64,000 nucleotides of DNA from Bathynomus jamesi. Lineage: Eukaryota > Arthropoda > Malacostraca > Isopoda > Cirolanidae. The DNA lies in contig JAJOZX010006142.1 of assembly GCA_023014485.1 (NCBI GenBank), positions 89,501 through 153,500 on the forward strand. The letters are read 5' to 3'. The notes beneath the pieces are model-generated. The model was given only the letters and a program-made list of their open reading frames with translations. It was not told where the DNA came from and ran no database searches. Below, in pieces: positions 31,481 through 46,189 of this stretch. The first letter of the stretch is position 1; each line of letters starts with the position of its first letter. A program made the position numbers and the translations under genes.

Positions 31481-34400
31481 GCAAACAATCAGACTGAGCG
31501 ACGAAGCAATACCAATTATATTGTTCAAACAATTCTTTCACTAAATCTACGATAAGGACTGGCTAAAATGGAAACATTCTCACCAAACACACAAAACTGG
31601 AAGATGGGGACGATGACAGGCAGAAGACGTGGGATATGTAATAACTACATTACTTAAATTCCCTTTGCAGGGGTAAAAAGCGTCGCTATGGGAACGCCTT
31701 TTTAGTACAGTAGAAAATAAAAAGTTATCTTCGATAAGAAAGAAAAAATGAATTACACACACACATCTATATATTATATATATATAGCTGCAATGAAAGG
31801 AAATACGACGAGGAAAGGGACTGAAGCTTCAATTAATTAAAGAGAATCACGGAAGACAATGAACGCTTGATTACAATTGTTTCAACTGATGAAGAGTGAA
31901 AAGCAAAACCAATTATATTCCATTCATGGCAGCAAAGGAGTTAAAAAAAAACAATTATTTCTGATAGATAGACAGATCAACATACACACATACATATAGG
32001 CAGAAAGATAAGAGCTAATACATAAAGGAATTAAGTAAATATTATGGGGTAATGTTTTTCTTCTTTGGAATAAAACTACTTCCTAGGAAAGACATTTTAG
32101 CGACGATAAACTACAGTTCATTTTGTCGATCGGTTGATTTGTTGTGTTTGTGAACGAGAATTTTACAATTCATCACTGATAAGATAACAGTTAAAAAACA
32201 GGAGAGACATTGCACTAACGAGAGGCGTGAGGAATAGAAATAGGAAAAATAATAATAAAAAATTATTATTATTATTACTGAATGACTGAAACCGACAGGC
32301 TGTAAACGAAGTATTTGTTAGGTACTTCCATTGGAAGTAGTTTACTTTGAGTGTCAGATCAGTAAATGAGGATTGTTTTAAATATTTTTAGAAGAACGAG
32401 TGTTCAGTTTTATGTAAGTGCAAATAAATACATGGAACGGAAAGGATTAACGTAAAAGACCAACGAACGAACGAATATTAAGCCATAAAATGAACACTGC
32501 AAGAAAAATAAGGATTTTGAACTTCCACTAAAAAGTTCGAGTGGAAAATAAAAGATGAACTTCTTGAACTACTTTCGGGCAACCACAAATGAAGAAAGGA
32601 AAGGATTTTCCTTTGAAAAGGAACGAAGAGCGGATAGCGTTCTTTGGTCGATAAGACTCGCTTCGGAATGGTGGGGGAGACCGTTTTGGCTTCTGAAATG
32701 ACAAGCAGAAAAGGTTCTCGCTCCGTTACGTCAAGTGATTAAAGTTTTACGAAAGTTAAAGGTGAAAAATTATTAATTCCATACTGTTGTACTACTCGAA
32801 TAAAATACAACATAAACAACCTTATTTGCAGTGACAAAACTTAATTGTCGTTAGTGTTCTTAGTGGGAAAGTCATGCACGAAAACGGTGACCAGTTGGCG
32901 TACGTTTTAAATACTGATAATGAAACCACCAAACTGTATAAGTGGTGGACAAGCTTCCTGCAAAAGAGAAATAATTTACAACATTGATTTTGCGCAATTA
33001 CGCCATAAACAAAGAAATTCAAGGGAGTCACAACGAAAAAAATTATTTTAAATAAACAGAACACAAAATGTGCAATTTCTTCTTTCAGTAATTTCCAAGT
33101 AAAAAAGCAGCTTCCACAACTGCGATGCTCGTTAAAATCAAAAAAATTTCATGACCTAAAGCTTTAAGCTGAAATTAAAAACTGATGTTTTTTTCTTATA
33201 AACAAAGCTGAAATGAAATGGTTCTATAAAAGAGAGAGAGAGGAAAAATTTTATTTAGCCTGAATTACAAATACATAAAGCGACCTAAATTCATTTGAAA
33301 TGTCGCTGAAACTGAATAAGTTTTATTATAAAATTAATCGTAAAATTAAGATATTTATTTCAACAATTTGTTATTGTACGATTTGAAATTTCTATAACGA
33401 TTATTTGATGATAAAAAATTAAACGAAATCAATACTGAATTTTACGAAAGATAAATCACCCACTACTCCAAAATAAAGTACCATATTTTAAATTTTCAAA
33501 CTTCCAAAGTATGCTAGTCCTCCCCTTTAAGGGATCCTACTTAGTAAACATGACACTCTCACTCTCTCCTCCCAAAAGGGCTTACGGGCTGAGAAGAAAC
33601 AAGGTTCAAACACAGATGCGGAAATAGGCCTAAGCACGCTATGTGCACGACATCGGAAGGGTAGTCACACCTGTCTCCCACTCATATCAGAAGAAAACAA
33701 CGAGAACAATATAATTAAAAACTCCTAAAAATACATTAAAGAGATGATGCATTATTTTTACCAAGTACAAAAATGTTTTAGGTCCAAAACAAAGAAATAA
33801 ATGGAGACACAAATCATCATAACGCCTAAATGAGGAAAAATGAAAATGTACATATAGATAGACTGATCATGGAGAGGAAAGAGATTAGAAACACAATACG
33901 ACGAAAGTGAATGCAAAGCAACATATTCCTAACACGACCAATTAACAAAATCATGAAGATACGACGAAGCAAAGGGCACCAATCTCTGACTCAATGTTTC
34001 ATTTGAAACTCGAAGGGGCAATATTTGTAATTAAACTGAATGTAACAAAAAGCTGATAAGAAAATACAAACCTGTAGTTTTCTTTAAGACAGTAAACAAA
34101 AAAGTACACGCTAAAATTATATGATTTCAATTAGTATACATTGGATTTGGTTCCAAGTTGATAGAATTCATTTCCTTAAAGTGTATGGATAAATGAATTT
34201 GTGTTCAGAAAAACTAATCGCCCGAAGATTGCGTGTTATGTACACAAATATGGACAGGAATATAATTTAAATTCAACTTAAAAATTATTATTTAAAAAAG
34301 AAACAAAAGAACATGATTAAAAAACATCCAATGATTAATTATTTGCGTGCGAGTCAAATATCTAAAACTAAAATCGAAGACCCCGAGTGGATAACAGATT

Positions 34401-35248
34401 CCTCAAGCACCAAAGTCGCCCCAAGAAATAATACGCATAAAGGAGTTTGAACCCATCAAAGGGCGAGAGAAAAATAATAGAGAAGAATTTTTTGAGGTTC
34501 TCTCTTCATATTTCGTTGAAGCTCCTTTTTCAAAAGGAAATTTGCCTCTAACCCTTAAAACGACGACATTTGAATAATACTGAAAAGAACCTTTTAGAAT
34601 GGAAAGGTACGGTAGTCCGAAGTAGAAGGTATCTAAAATGCAATCATCTCGAATACCGTCGACTCATTGCGAATTTCGAACAGGGAATGAGACGTCGATT
34701 TTTTATATGCAAGAAAAAATCCTTTAAAAAGGATAATTAAATAAATGACCAACGATTAACGGTCGTAATCTTTATTAAAACAAATTGTGGGGACATTTTT
34801 ATTAATTTTATAATATAATAACACTTAAACTTTAATCATAACAGAACTAGTTGTCAAAGCGTTTGTAAGCAAATTATTCCGAGGATTCGCATCCCGAACA
34901 CCCTCAGCGATGTCCAATTTCAGAAACTATTTTAAACACACAGTTATTAAAACTGTATGAAAATACTCAACACGTAAAAACATTTGATTCGAAGCAAAGT
35001 TACTTTGGTTCCTGTATGATAATATATAGTTGGGATATAGCTTAAATATTCGTATCATCTGTATTTTAATGAAAGAACTTTCAGAACAACAAACATTAAC
35101 TGGGAATTGGTTACATGGTTGGGGAGGGACGGAATATTATGTAATATCAGAGCCACGCAATACACTGGATACACACGGGGGAATACTGATCTTCCGATGA
35201 TGCCTTATTAAGATTGAGAAATGCGTACCTCCTGTATTATTTATTATC

Positions 35249-35255
<7 letters not shown>

Positions 35256-35293
<38 letters not shown>
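35256..35293. repeat. (CA)n microsatellite
   Basis: About 18 CA repeats. Confidence 0.95.
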
Positions 35294-35295
<2 letters not shown>

Positions 35296-36222
35296 ACTTT
35301 CTTAGATAATTTTTAAATCTAATGAATATCGAAATAAATAAAAAGATACCCATTCTAATCGAATGTGGAAAGACAACTCTCCACGATACAAAAAACATAA
35401 TTATAATAAATCCGAGAGAGATTGGATCCTGGTTTCTTTGATTTCACTTTATTTATAATAATAGAATCTGAAATGTTGAATGAGAGTCTAAACTCTAAAG
35501 ATTCTTCTTTATCCTTTATTTTATTTTACAGAATTGCACGGCATTCTATTTCATCCACTTTATACTGAAGTAAGAAAAAATAATTCACATTATACATAGT
35601 TAATGCGCGTACTTTAGCTTATGCTAAGACGACTTAATTTTTAATGTAATCGTAGAAAAATGGACGAAAAAGTTAGGTTGGAGCCATCCTTTCCTTAGAT
35701 TTAACGCTTTGAACAGAGACAACGGCAAAGGAGAAGAGAAAAGCACATTTGTTTGTTGGTTCAAAGTCTCATTTATAGCCATCGGGAGGCAGTAAACGAA
35801 AACATTCTACAACTTCTTGGTGGTCTTTTCATTTTAAACTGAGCTACCGTTTTTTAGGTTTATTTTCGTGTGTTTATACAATTCGAAACCACACTCAATG
35901 AATTAATGTTTTTCAAAGGTAGAAAGGCCAAATACCATCGCATTTACGGAGAAGATCTAAACGGATAGAGAGAATTGTATTAGGAATTTTATGAAAGGAT
36001 TAAATATTTTCTTTTGAAAATTTTGACTACGTATAAATGTACTTGAATAGTACATAAATTTTATAAACGATAAGTCAGAAGAGGTACGCGCGAGATACTG
36101 AAGAAAAGCATAAATGCTAAATTTACTGTTATTATACCTCCCATTTTGGTTGTAAATATAATTGACGAGAAGCGAGAACACTGCGTCTTGGCATACACGC
36201 GCTGTATATACTTACGAATTCA

Positions 36223-36378
36223 TTAACCCTTTAACTGCTCCTTTCGAGCATACTCGATTCTCAAATAACTTCCCGCGGTGCTCTGATCGAGTATACTCAA
36301 TTTGGCTTTTCTGTCGATCGCTGAAACCCAACACACTGATTCAATGATGGCACTGAAATGGAGCAGTTAAAGGGTTAA
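36223..36378. mobile_element. TTAA-flanked MITE with perfect TIRs (piggyBac-like)
   Basis: TTAACCCTTTAACTGCTCC at the left and its exact complement at the right enclose about 150 bp, counting the TTAA at each end. The perfect arms suggest a recent insertion. No ORF of its own. Confidence 0.7.
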
Positions 36379-36664
36379 TATAGATATCACTCAATTCCCA
36401 CGTAATCTTTGACCTCTTAAAACGTTTGATATAAATTTCACTATTGGACAGTTATACAGAAAAAAAAAAACAATTTTGTTGTTGATGTCTTACGAAAACG
36501 GTGATATAAAATTATTTTAGAGGCCAATTTCGACGAGAGAATTAGTTCCGGATCATTATTTAAAGTCAACAAACACCAATTATTAATTTTCATCATAAAC
36601 TTTTGAGTTTATTATTCCTTACACGACTGTTTTAATTTCGAGCCAGTAATACTACGTATATATA
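36379..36664. other. Unassigned stretch
   Basis: Nothing recognisable. Confidence 0.4.
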
Positions 36665-38191
36665 CACTACCCGTCAAAAGTTTAAGTACACCTACTAATT
36701 TCTAATGTTTTGCTGCTTAGCTCATGACAAACTTCATATGTAAACTTAACAGGTACTAGAGATGAATTTGCTTACCCGACTTTCATATTGTATGTTTCAT
36801 GCATCTGTCCTATGCAGTGTGTTGTAACACAGAAGCTTCTTCAAAATAGCCTTCAAAATGTGTTAATTTACGTCTAGCATGCACCCTAAAATTAATGCCA
36901 TTAGCTCTGCACAAAGGTCCCAAAACAGTTTAAAATTCTTTACTGGGGTAGTGTGTTAATACATGTGTTCGGTTATTAACATGCGCTGCAGGTCTTTACA
37001 TATAAAATCCTTGCAGAGGAGCTAACTGTGTAGTTTAAGGTATATTTCTGTTTCAAAAAGCAAAAATGGGTGCCAAAGCTCAGTTAACAACAGAAAAAAG
37101 ACAGTCGATTGTAACTTTGAGAAATGAGGGCCAATCACCGAGGCAAAGCGCAAAAAAATTAAAAGTTTCTGTGAACCACAACAGACTCGGAGGACAAGTA
37201 TATCCGAGTCACCAGTCTGCGCAACAGACGCCTCACAGCACCTGAAATCAAAGCCCAGCTGAACAACTCCAGAAGTACAACAGTTTCAACATCAACTGTT
37301 CAGAGAAGACTAAGAGAGGCAGGATTAAAAGGACGAACTGCAGCAAAGAAACCAATGCTGAGACTCAAGAACAAAAAGAAAAGGCTAGCCTGGGCTAAAA
37401 ATCGCCAAAAATGGACTGTTGAGCAGTGGAAATTTGTCCTTTGGACTGACGAATCAAAGTTCAAAGTTTTTGGATCCAAACGTAGAGTATTTGTGCGGCG
37501 CAGAGCGGGTGAAAGAATGACACAGCAGTGTGTTGTGCCAATAGTGAAGCACGGTGGAGAAAGTGTGATGGTCTGGGGATGTTTTGTAGGGGAGCAAGTT
37601 GGAGATCTCCACAAAGTCGCTGGAATACTGAACCAACGTGGCTATCACAGCATTCTACAGCGCCATGCCATCCCATCTGGACTGCGACCAGTTGGCCAAC
37701 AGTTCATAATGTAGCAAGACAACGATCCTAAACACACTTCCAAGCTGTGTCAAAATTACCTGAAGCAGAAAGAACGGCAACGTCAGCTCACAGTTATGGA
37801 ATGGCCAGCAAAGTCCCCGGATCTGAACCCCATCGAGCTAGTGTGGGATGAACTGGATTGACGAGTGAAAGCCAAGCAGCCATCCAGTGCTCAGAAGCGC
37901 TGGGAACTCTTACAAGAGTGCTGGCAGCAGCTTTCACCACACTATCTTCTTTCTCTTGTTGAGCACATGGCTCGAATTTGTTCTGCTGTAATTGCTGCTA
38001 GAGGAGGCTATTTTGGTGAATCTAAAATTTAGACTTTCCTTTTGGTAAATTGTCCTGATTTGTTGTTATTCAAGTTCCCATGTTTGTACTTATGAATTTG
38101 TGTCATAACTTAGTTAATAAATAAAAAACTTTAAACAAAATTTGAAATTTATGAATATTTCAGGGTGTACTTAAACTTTTGACTGGTAGTG
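36665..38191 (+). mobile_element. Full-length-size Tc1 transposon, inactive
   Basis: Inverted termini CACTACCCGTCAAAAGTTTA and CACTACCAGTCAAAAGTTTA (right, inward). TA at 36663-36664 and 38192-38193. Length 1,527 bp is normal for Tc1. Confidence 0.92.
37066..38031 (+). pseudogene. Tc1 transposase with two stop codons and an N-terminal break
   Basis: DDE transposase of the Tc1 family. Starts MGAKAQLTTEKRQSIVTLRN (first helix-turn-helix). After a deletion and frame change near 37175 it continues DKYIRVTSLRNRRLTAPEIK, then WKFVLWTDESKFKVFG (D1), [23 protein letters not shown] (D2) and [16 protein letters not shown] (E, 34-residue spacing). A TAG replaces the codon before QDNDPKH, and a TGA follows WDELD; both look like C-to-T changes of CAG and CGA. 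The C-terminus ends with AARGGYFGESKI. Unlike its better-kept neighbours, this copy shows true substitution decay. Confidence 0.92.
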
Positions 38192-38399
38192 TACATACTG
38201 AAAACTGCCAATTAATTACTGTATTAAAAGATTTCCATTTTTCATATTATAACAAACAAGTAATTTTATATATCTTCTTAAACTATAATTTGAGCTTTAA
38301 AAAAAAAAATAAAGCTTTCTTTGTACATAAGTCAGAAAGAAATTATAAGCGATATATGAAAGCATAGTTATTATAGTTTTAAACACACTACATTACACA

Positions 38400-39175
38400 T
38401 TTCTAGGCTTCAACATAACCGCCATCTTTCTCGATACATCTTTTAATCCGATTTTTTAAAGACTTTAAAAAAATTTCCAATCGCTGCTGAGTAACTTCAT
38501 GAATTGCGTGTGATCCTGGCCATAAACTCATCCGAAGAATGTGGTTTTGATGAGTGAACAACACTTTTAATACAGACCCATATTATAAAGCATTTCAATG
38601 GGGACAGGTCAGGTGAATGAGGTGACCAAACAATTGGTCTACTTCTACCAACCCACTTAGCTAGGAAGACTTCATTCAAGAACTGTCGAGCATTCAAAGC
38701 AGTGGCAGGGAGCCATCTTGCTGAAAGAAGGTGCAGTCTGAAAGATTTAACCGTCTTAGTTCAGGGATAAATAAATTCTGCAACATTGCATGGTCGTTCA
38801 CCACTGACTGTTTGTTGGTTTCTCAAAAAAGAAAGGACGTATGATGCATGACTCTGAGAGCGCACTAGATATTGATTTTTAGTGAGTCTCGTTCATGTTG
38901 ACAGACTTTGTGCGGTTTCCAAATGCGTCAATTGTGGCGATTGACTTTACCATGAAAGTGGAGTATTACCTCGTCAGAAAATGTCAACTCGTTCAGAGTT
39001 GATTCTTAATTGGAATTGTTCACATAAATCTAACCTTGCATGGTAAAAATCTTCCAGTAATATTTGAGCCATCTGAATCTTGTACGCATATTCATGCAAT
39101 TTCACAATACCCAAGTGTTTTAACATACGCCCACAAGTAAAAATCCAAACAGGTCTCGTCATATCATTGAGGTGG
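38400..39175 (-). pseudogene. Decayed mariner transposase
   Basis: Minus-strand pieces in order: FYHARLDLCEQFQLRINSER, SDEVILHFHGKVNRHN (first-aspartate region), CTFFQQDGSLP (second), ALNARQFLNEVFLAKWVGRS, VWSPHSPDLSPLKCF (third) and a C-terminus near 38420. Several stops and frame changes. No TIRs found. Confidence 0.75.
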
Positions 39176-39192
39176 CCATACTATCAGCCCAC

Positions 39193-39640
39193 CATGGCCT
39201 ATCCCGCGCCAAGGAAAGGTTGCGTCTAGAAAGTTGCGAACAGCAACGGCATAGTGGGAAGTGAACTATAATTAACATGTTGCACACATTTTTTTCTTCC
39301 CCAACTAAGGGCTATTGGGAGTTGACATGAGAAGTGTAATCTTTAAACAAGATGCCATTGCTGTTCGCAATTTTCTAGACGCAACCTTTCCTTGACGCTG
39401 GACAGGCTGTGGTGGACCTCAGCACGTCTACCTCAATCATCTGACTTAACCTCTGGATTTTTATTTATGGGAGTATGTTAAAATACTTGTATATTGTGAT
39501 AAACCCAATAGTAGTCTGGCGGAACTCCGTCGAAGAAACAGAGGTCACTGGAATCATTCCACAAGAGCATCTTCGTAAAGCTCTAATGGAGTTCGAGCGC
39601 CGAATACGCATTGTAGCGACAAATGATGGTGTCGTGTATT
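39193..39640 (+). pseudogene. Mariner C-terminal fragment with an inverted partial copy
   Basis: From about 39340: FKQDAIAVRNFLDATFP, RWTGCGGP, LDFYLWEYVKILVYCDKP and LAELRRR, a mariner C-terminal half with frame changes. Left of it, 39195-39257 is a reverse complement of 39353-39415 (shared AAGGAAAGGTTGCGTCTAGA), so part of the coding sequence is mirrored. Confidence 0.7.
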
Positions 39641-40584
39641 GGTTTTTAATTAAAGATAATAATGTTTAATAAGAATTTAATGATGGTTTGTTTAACAAAG
39701 ATAATAATGTTTAATAAGAAATTTAATGATGTTTTGTACGTAAATAAGAATTTAATGATGTTTTGTAGGAAATTAAGAAATATAAAATGCTAGTTGGCAA
39801 CACTCGGGATGTGCCTAGGCTGGACCGCCGAAGGCAGAAGCTCCTAAAAACAGTCTCGGTCGGGGTTTTGTCCCAATTAGGCGGTTTCCGTTATTAATAT
39901 GTTATTGTGATTCTAAAATATTTAATCGTCTCTCTCTCCGCGACAAAATGTTAACGGTGGTGATTCGGCACTCGATTTCCTTCCGTCTCTTCAATTGTTT
40001 CGGCATAAATAAAACTCAGTAAATAGTAATGATCGTTCGTAATTTCTCCCGGTCCCTTTGTTGTTCGAAATCTTAATGACGGCTCCGGCTCAAGCCATGA
40101 ACCCGCGTTCGTTTATAATGAGACAAAGCGAAGCGAGAGTAAAAAGTGGAAGGAAGAGAGAGTACAGAGCGAGAACAGAAGAAAGGCGGAAATGAAAAGA
40201 AAGAAAGAGTAAAGACGTTCTTTTTTTAAAAATTCACTACAATGGCCATCTTATGGAAGTGTTCTGAACGTGGACAGTTTGGGAATGTAAACATCTATAG
40301 TGTATGCATACTGTATGTCTGTATTGTAAACAAAAAATGGCCAATTACTTTTGCACCATTATTTCTTTGGCACTTTCTATATTCAACAGTATGAGTTAAT
40401 ATTATATTAAAGTATGTCAACAGAAGGTTGTTTACATTATTTCATTACTTTAGGTTTATAATTATTTATTTTAAATAAAATTTCAAACAAAAACCCTTTA
40501 TTCAGAAAAAGAATACAAGTGACAGTTTTACAATATTCCTCAATATTTTTCTCTACAATTTAATTTGAGCATTTTTAAAAAAAA

Positions 40585-40590
<6 letters not shown>
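39641..40590. other. Unassigned stretch
   Basis: Begins with a short imperfect tandem repeat (TAATAAGAATTTAATGATG unit, 39650-39770). The rest shows nothing recognisable. Confidence 0.5.

Positions 40591-40644
<54 letters not shown>
40591..40644. repeat. (TA)n microsatellite
   Basis: Interrupted TA repeat abutting the ribozyme-like segment. Confidence 0.95.
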
Positions 40645-40647
<3 letters not shown>

Positions 40648-40854
40648 ATTAAAGCGCTTGGTGTGACGAAACTGTTGAGCATATCTTGCATAATGTTTAT
40701 GGGACGTCTTTGCGAGAGACCCGTTGCCCACGCTGGGCTTGCATTATGAAAAAGAAAAACTATGGTATTTGTCATTTACCATTACTTATTCGGACTATAG
40801 TGGATTTAATTTTCCCAGAAGAGTTCCTTGTTCCATGCACGGTCTGTGTTTAAC

Positions 40855-40857
<3 letters not shown>
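40645..40857 (+). repeat. Retroelement-like segment with 3' half of a hammerhead-like motif
   Basis: It starts at a (TA)n tract with GTCA, a loop, TGAC and GAAAC (40645-40672). This is exactly what follows CUGAUGA in a hammerhead (stem II then GAAA), but the CTGATGA itself is replaced by TA repeats. From 40740 onward it equals one arm of the palindrome at 25451-25690. It ends at another (TA)n. Family unknown; Penelope-like or retrozyme origin is an inference. Confidence 0.45.
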
Positions 40858-40884
<27 letters not shown>

Positions 40885-40887
<3 letters not shown>

Positions 40888-41195
40888 GTGTATCCCATAA
40901 GTCTGGAACCATAGGGTAAATTAAGTAATTCATGTTTTTCCGTTTATGCAGTGCCCATGATGTCTTTGAGTAAGGAAGAACGCATCCAGGTAATTCTTCT
41001 CGTAGGAAATCGGAGTCAGAGGGAGGTCGCTGAGGAATTTAACAGATTGCATCCGGACCGCGCGCCGGTAACACACAGCTGTGTCGGCAAACTTGTAGCA
41101 AAGTTCAGGGAAACGGGATCCATAGAAGATAAACCACGCAGTGGACCTCCGAGGACATCCACTGACAATGGTTCCAGACTTACGGGACACCATAT
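40885..41195 (+). mobile_element. Deleted mariner-like element keeping only the DNA-binding domain
   Basis: Termini AGTGTATCCCATAAGTCTGG and, inward from the right, GGTGTCCCGTAAGTCTGG. The ORF at 40951-41199 reads MSLSKEERIQVILLVGNRSQ and FRETGSIEDKPRSGPPRTS, a helix-turn-helix region of Tc1/mariner-type transposases. Everything after it is deleted. Confidence 0.75.
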
Positions 41196-41208
41196 ATAAT
41201 TATTTATT

Positions 41209-41210
<2 letters not shown>

Positions 41211-41262
<52 letters not shown>
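41211..41262. repeat. (TA)n(TG)n microsatellite
   Basis: Short TA run followed by about 20 TG repeats. Confidence 0.95.
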
Positions 41263-41263
<1 letters not shown>

Positions 41264-41274
41264 AACAAAAGTCT

Positions 41275-41560
41275 TTACTCATAAGATATTTCATTGAACT
41301 AAATGTTCCAATTGCATACCTGAAAACTGTTTGTACGTGTGAATTCTGTTAAGTATGTTTGATCCAACAATGGAAAACAACAAATTACCACAATTTTGAC
41401 GCATTCATCATGAATTATTTTCTTCAAGTGATGAATAGTGTGGTCGTGATGAGTAAACCATTGACTGGAGAGGATTCCCCCAAAAAATATCTGATGGTGT
41501 CAGATCAATAAAGTAAATATCCTCTGGATATGTAATTTTGTTATACCATATTTTATATAT
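41275..41560 (-). pseudogene. Probable mariner C-terminal remnant
   Basis: Minus strand: DLTPSDIFFGGILSSQW, then HTIHHLKKIIHDECVK, resembling the third-acid block and C-terminal helices of mariner transposases. Low complexity of the match keeps confidence modest. Confidence 0.45.
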
Positions 41561-41599
41561 ATATATTAAATGGTTTACCTTTTAGCATTTCAGGAAAGA

Positions 41600-42360
41600 A
41601 AACATCGATTTTTTTTTAATCCAATATGAAACCAATGATGGGTTCTTTAAGAGAGCTTTCGGAAGACCTGACGGAGAAGAATGTCAACCTGGCACAAATC
41701 TTGAGAAGGCTACAAGAAAAATTTCAATTGTCTCAAATTATCATACTTGTCACTACGATTCGGAACGTCATAAGGAAATGAAAGTATAGTGGTTTGATAC
41801 TGTTGCAGCCTTACTAAGATCTGGAACGCTACCAAAAATATTCCCCAAAGCTGCGAAGGAGACTGTCGGAGATGTCGCTGAGGACCTCTAACTTACTGCT
41901 AAGGACGTCGGGACGGCGTCGTTTGACGCAGCAGGTACTTTAGTGCGCATCTTGACGGTTTAGAGAACACTTCATAAGAATTGTCTACACGAGACGGTTG
42001 CGAGGAAGAAGCCATTTCTGCGTCCTCGTCACAAAGCTGCGCGTCTCAAGTATGCCAAAAAACACCTCGATGATTCTTAGGCGTCTTCTTGGAACAAGAT
42101 TCTCAAATCTGATAAAAACAAAAATCAAACTTTCTGATCACAATCAAAAACGGTTTGTTTGGAGGAAGAACACGTCATTTAATGAAAATAACACTATCCC
42201 GGCAGTGAATCCCGACGGTAGCGGCTCGATGAGACGAACCCAAAGGATTGTACAAGGATATATAAGAAGCGTTTGCTTGAAGTAATCGTTGCAAAAAGTT
42301 TTTGATCTGAAAGATGCCAAATCTTTTGTATTGCAGTCTTGAGAAATAAACATAGTTATC
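41600..42360 (+). pseudogene. Decayed Tc1-like transposase
   Basis: Fragments in order over several frames: LRELSEDLTEKNVNLA, KAAKETVGDVAEDL, RKKPFLRPRHKAARLKYAKK, WNKILKSDK, and VWRK with NENNTIPAVN. The order (helix-turn-helix, KP.L...H...R, W..I..SD, V.WR) is that of Tc1 transposases. No TIRs found. Confidence 0.6.
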
Positions 42361-42412
42361 CATTTTGTGTGTTTCCGATTTGCCTATATTCCTTATATTT
42401 TATACATATATG

Positions 42413-42681
42413 CAGGGCCGTAACTAGGGTTTAGAAATTAGTGAGGTCCAGATTTTTTTCGAGCGCGGCGGGACGAGCAAAATTCAGACCAAAATGACAT
42501 ACAAACACAACCCAAGCTATACACTAAACACAAACACAAAATGCTCGACGCTCCCTCTTTTCAAAAGAAAAGCGGTAATATGCGTTTCATACACGGAGAA
42601 CGGTTCAGTCTCTTTTTTTTTTTTTAGGAAATAATTACCGAGGTCCGGACCTCGGTGACCTCATAGGTAGTTACGGCCCTG
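42413..42681. mobile_element. hAT MITE with perfect 8-bp target duplication
   Basis: Ends CAGGGCCGTAACTA and complement. CATATATG occurs immediately on both sides (42405-42412 and 42682-42689). 269 bp, no ORF. Confidence 0.88.
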
Positions 42682-42689
42682 CATATATG

Positions 42690-43432
42690 ACGGTAGTTTT
42701 ATACGTATTTTGTCCGAGCATTTATAGGGCAGAGTGAAGTAAAAGTGTACTTAGTGCTGAACTGTTTCTAACTCCTTTGTTCCTACCTCAAAATATCTGA
42801 TTTTTCTGTTCACACAAACTTTATCGTGTCCACTTCAAATTATTACGTTTTTTTTTTCATTTTTAACTGTTAAATGTACAAATCTGTTTTTCTCAAAGGA
42901 GGGAGACATACCCATTTTACCCGACTGGTAGGGTAAACGGGATACATGCGTAAAAATGTAGTTAAAAAAGAAAAGAGAAATGCTTTATATACTTTATTTC
43001 AAACTAAATAACACTGTAGTGTCAAAAAATTTTAATACGCCTACATAAAAGTAACAGGTCCTATAGTTAATCAGGCCTGTAAGCTACTCCCAAATTTCAC
43101 AATCAGCTATATCACAGCACGCCACCAAAAATAATATATTTTTTACTGCGCACACAAAAGCATCTCTATTTCATGAGTTCCACCTCTATGCCGACGACAG
43201 ATGGTTGAGCAGCTCGTAACTGCATTCACAACTAGATAGAAGCACCATCCGAGCAGAAAATGCGAGTGCCTTGTTTTACCTTACCACCCCGTTTTACCCA
43301 TTCTCCCCTACTTCTCTGGATGCATCACGATTCAAACATTTTCAAGTTTGGGTGCCCAAACTTTTACATGCAACTGTATATACTGTATATACCTACTTCG
43401 TATGAAATAATATCGTACCTTCCACATTCATA

Positions 43433-43435
<3 letters not shown>
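42690..43435. other. Unassigned stretch
   Basis: No supported gene. Contains AC-rich fragments such as TTTTACCC, possibly old repeat remains. Confidence 0.45.

Positions 43436-43464
<29 letters not shown>
43436..43464. repeat. (CT)n tract, left flank of LINE C
   Basis: CT repeats directly joined to the 5' end of LINE C. Confidence 0.95.
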
Positions 43465-45465
<2,001 letters not shown>

Positions 45466-46189
45466 ATAAAGGGATTGGACAAAACAATGGAAACACTCGC
45501 ATTTTCGTTGCTGTATTTTGTGATATCATTAATGGCGTTACGAAGTTGATATGTGAATGCACATAATATTGAGATCATCATCTACTTTAATATGCTAATG
45601 CTGGTTTTCCTCTTGTAGAATAAAGAAAAATATGGCGCTTCGAAAGATGTTACTGACTGTGAAAGGGATATGATAGTACGAGCCCGTTTGGTTGGTGTTT
45701 CAGTATTAAAAGTCGCGTGAATGTCCCTGCATCTCGAGAGAACAGTCCCCAACGTTATTAATGCATGGGAAATGAAAAACAATACACCACATAAGCGCAA
45801 TAGTGTTCCCACTATTCTCTCGAACCCTAACTTCATTTGAGCTTTTGCTACACTTCCAATAACATCGTTTTCACTGATACTAATCTTTGCAGATTATTAA
45901 GTTCTGAACAAAGTTTTGACGCAGCAATCTTTGGTTCGTGTTTCTGTCAGTGTTCCTTTACGCCCACTATATTGCTTATTTCATGTAGTTTTTCCTTCCA
46001 TGTATTCATAACCTTGAGGACTGTTCCTCGAGATATAAGGGCAGTTACGCGACTTTTAACTAACCAAACGGACTCCTGTGATCATGCCCCTTTCATAGTC
46101 AATAACATTTTTTTCCAAGCGCCATAGTCTTATTTATTCTACAAGAACAGGAAAAACCAGTATTACCATATTAAAATAGAAAATAGTGT

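Larger units (their letters stand above)
30674..36222. other. Long unassigned AT-rich stretch
   Basis: No gene, TIR or retroelement motif seen in 5.5 kb apart from a G-rich run at about 31066-31099, repeat R1 at 31315-31480 and (CA)n at 35256-35293. ORFs at 31580-31762, 32822-33064 and 35957-36181 have no recognisable domain. Confidence 0.6.

Noticed and set aside
31878..31905. CTGATGAAGAGTGAAAAGC as another hammerhead
   Set aside because: The interval between CTGATGA and GAAA is too short to form stem II.
38949..38985. A CTGACGA core on the minus strand
   Set aside because: It lies inside a mariner transposase coding remnant (SDEVILHFHGK) and lacks a stem II followed by GAAA.
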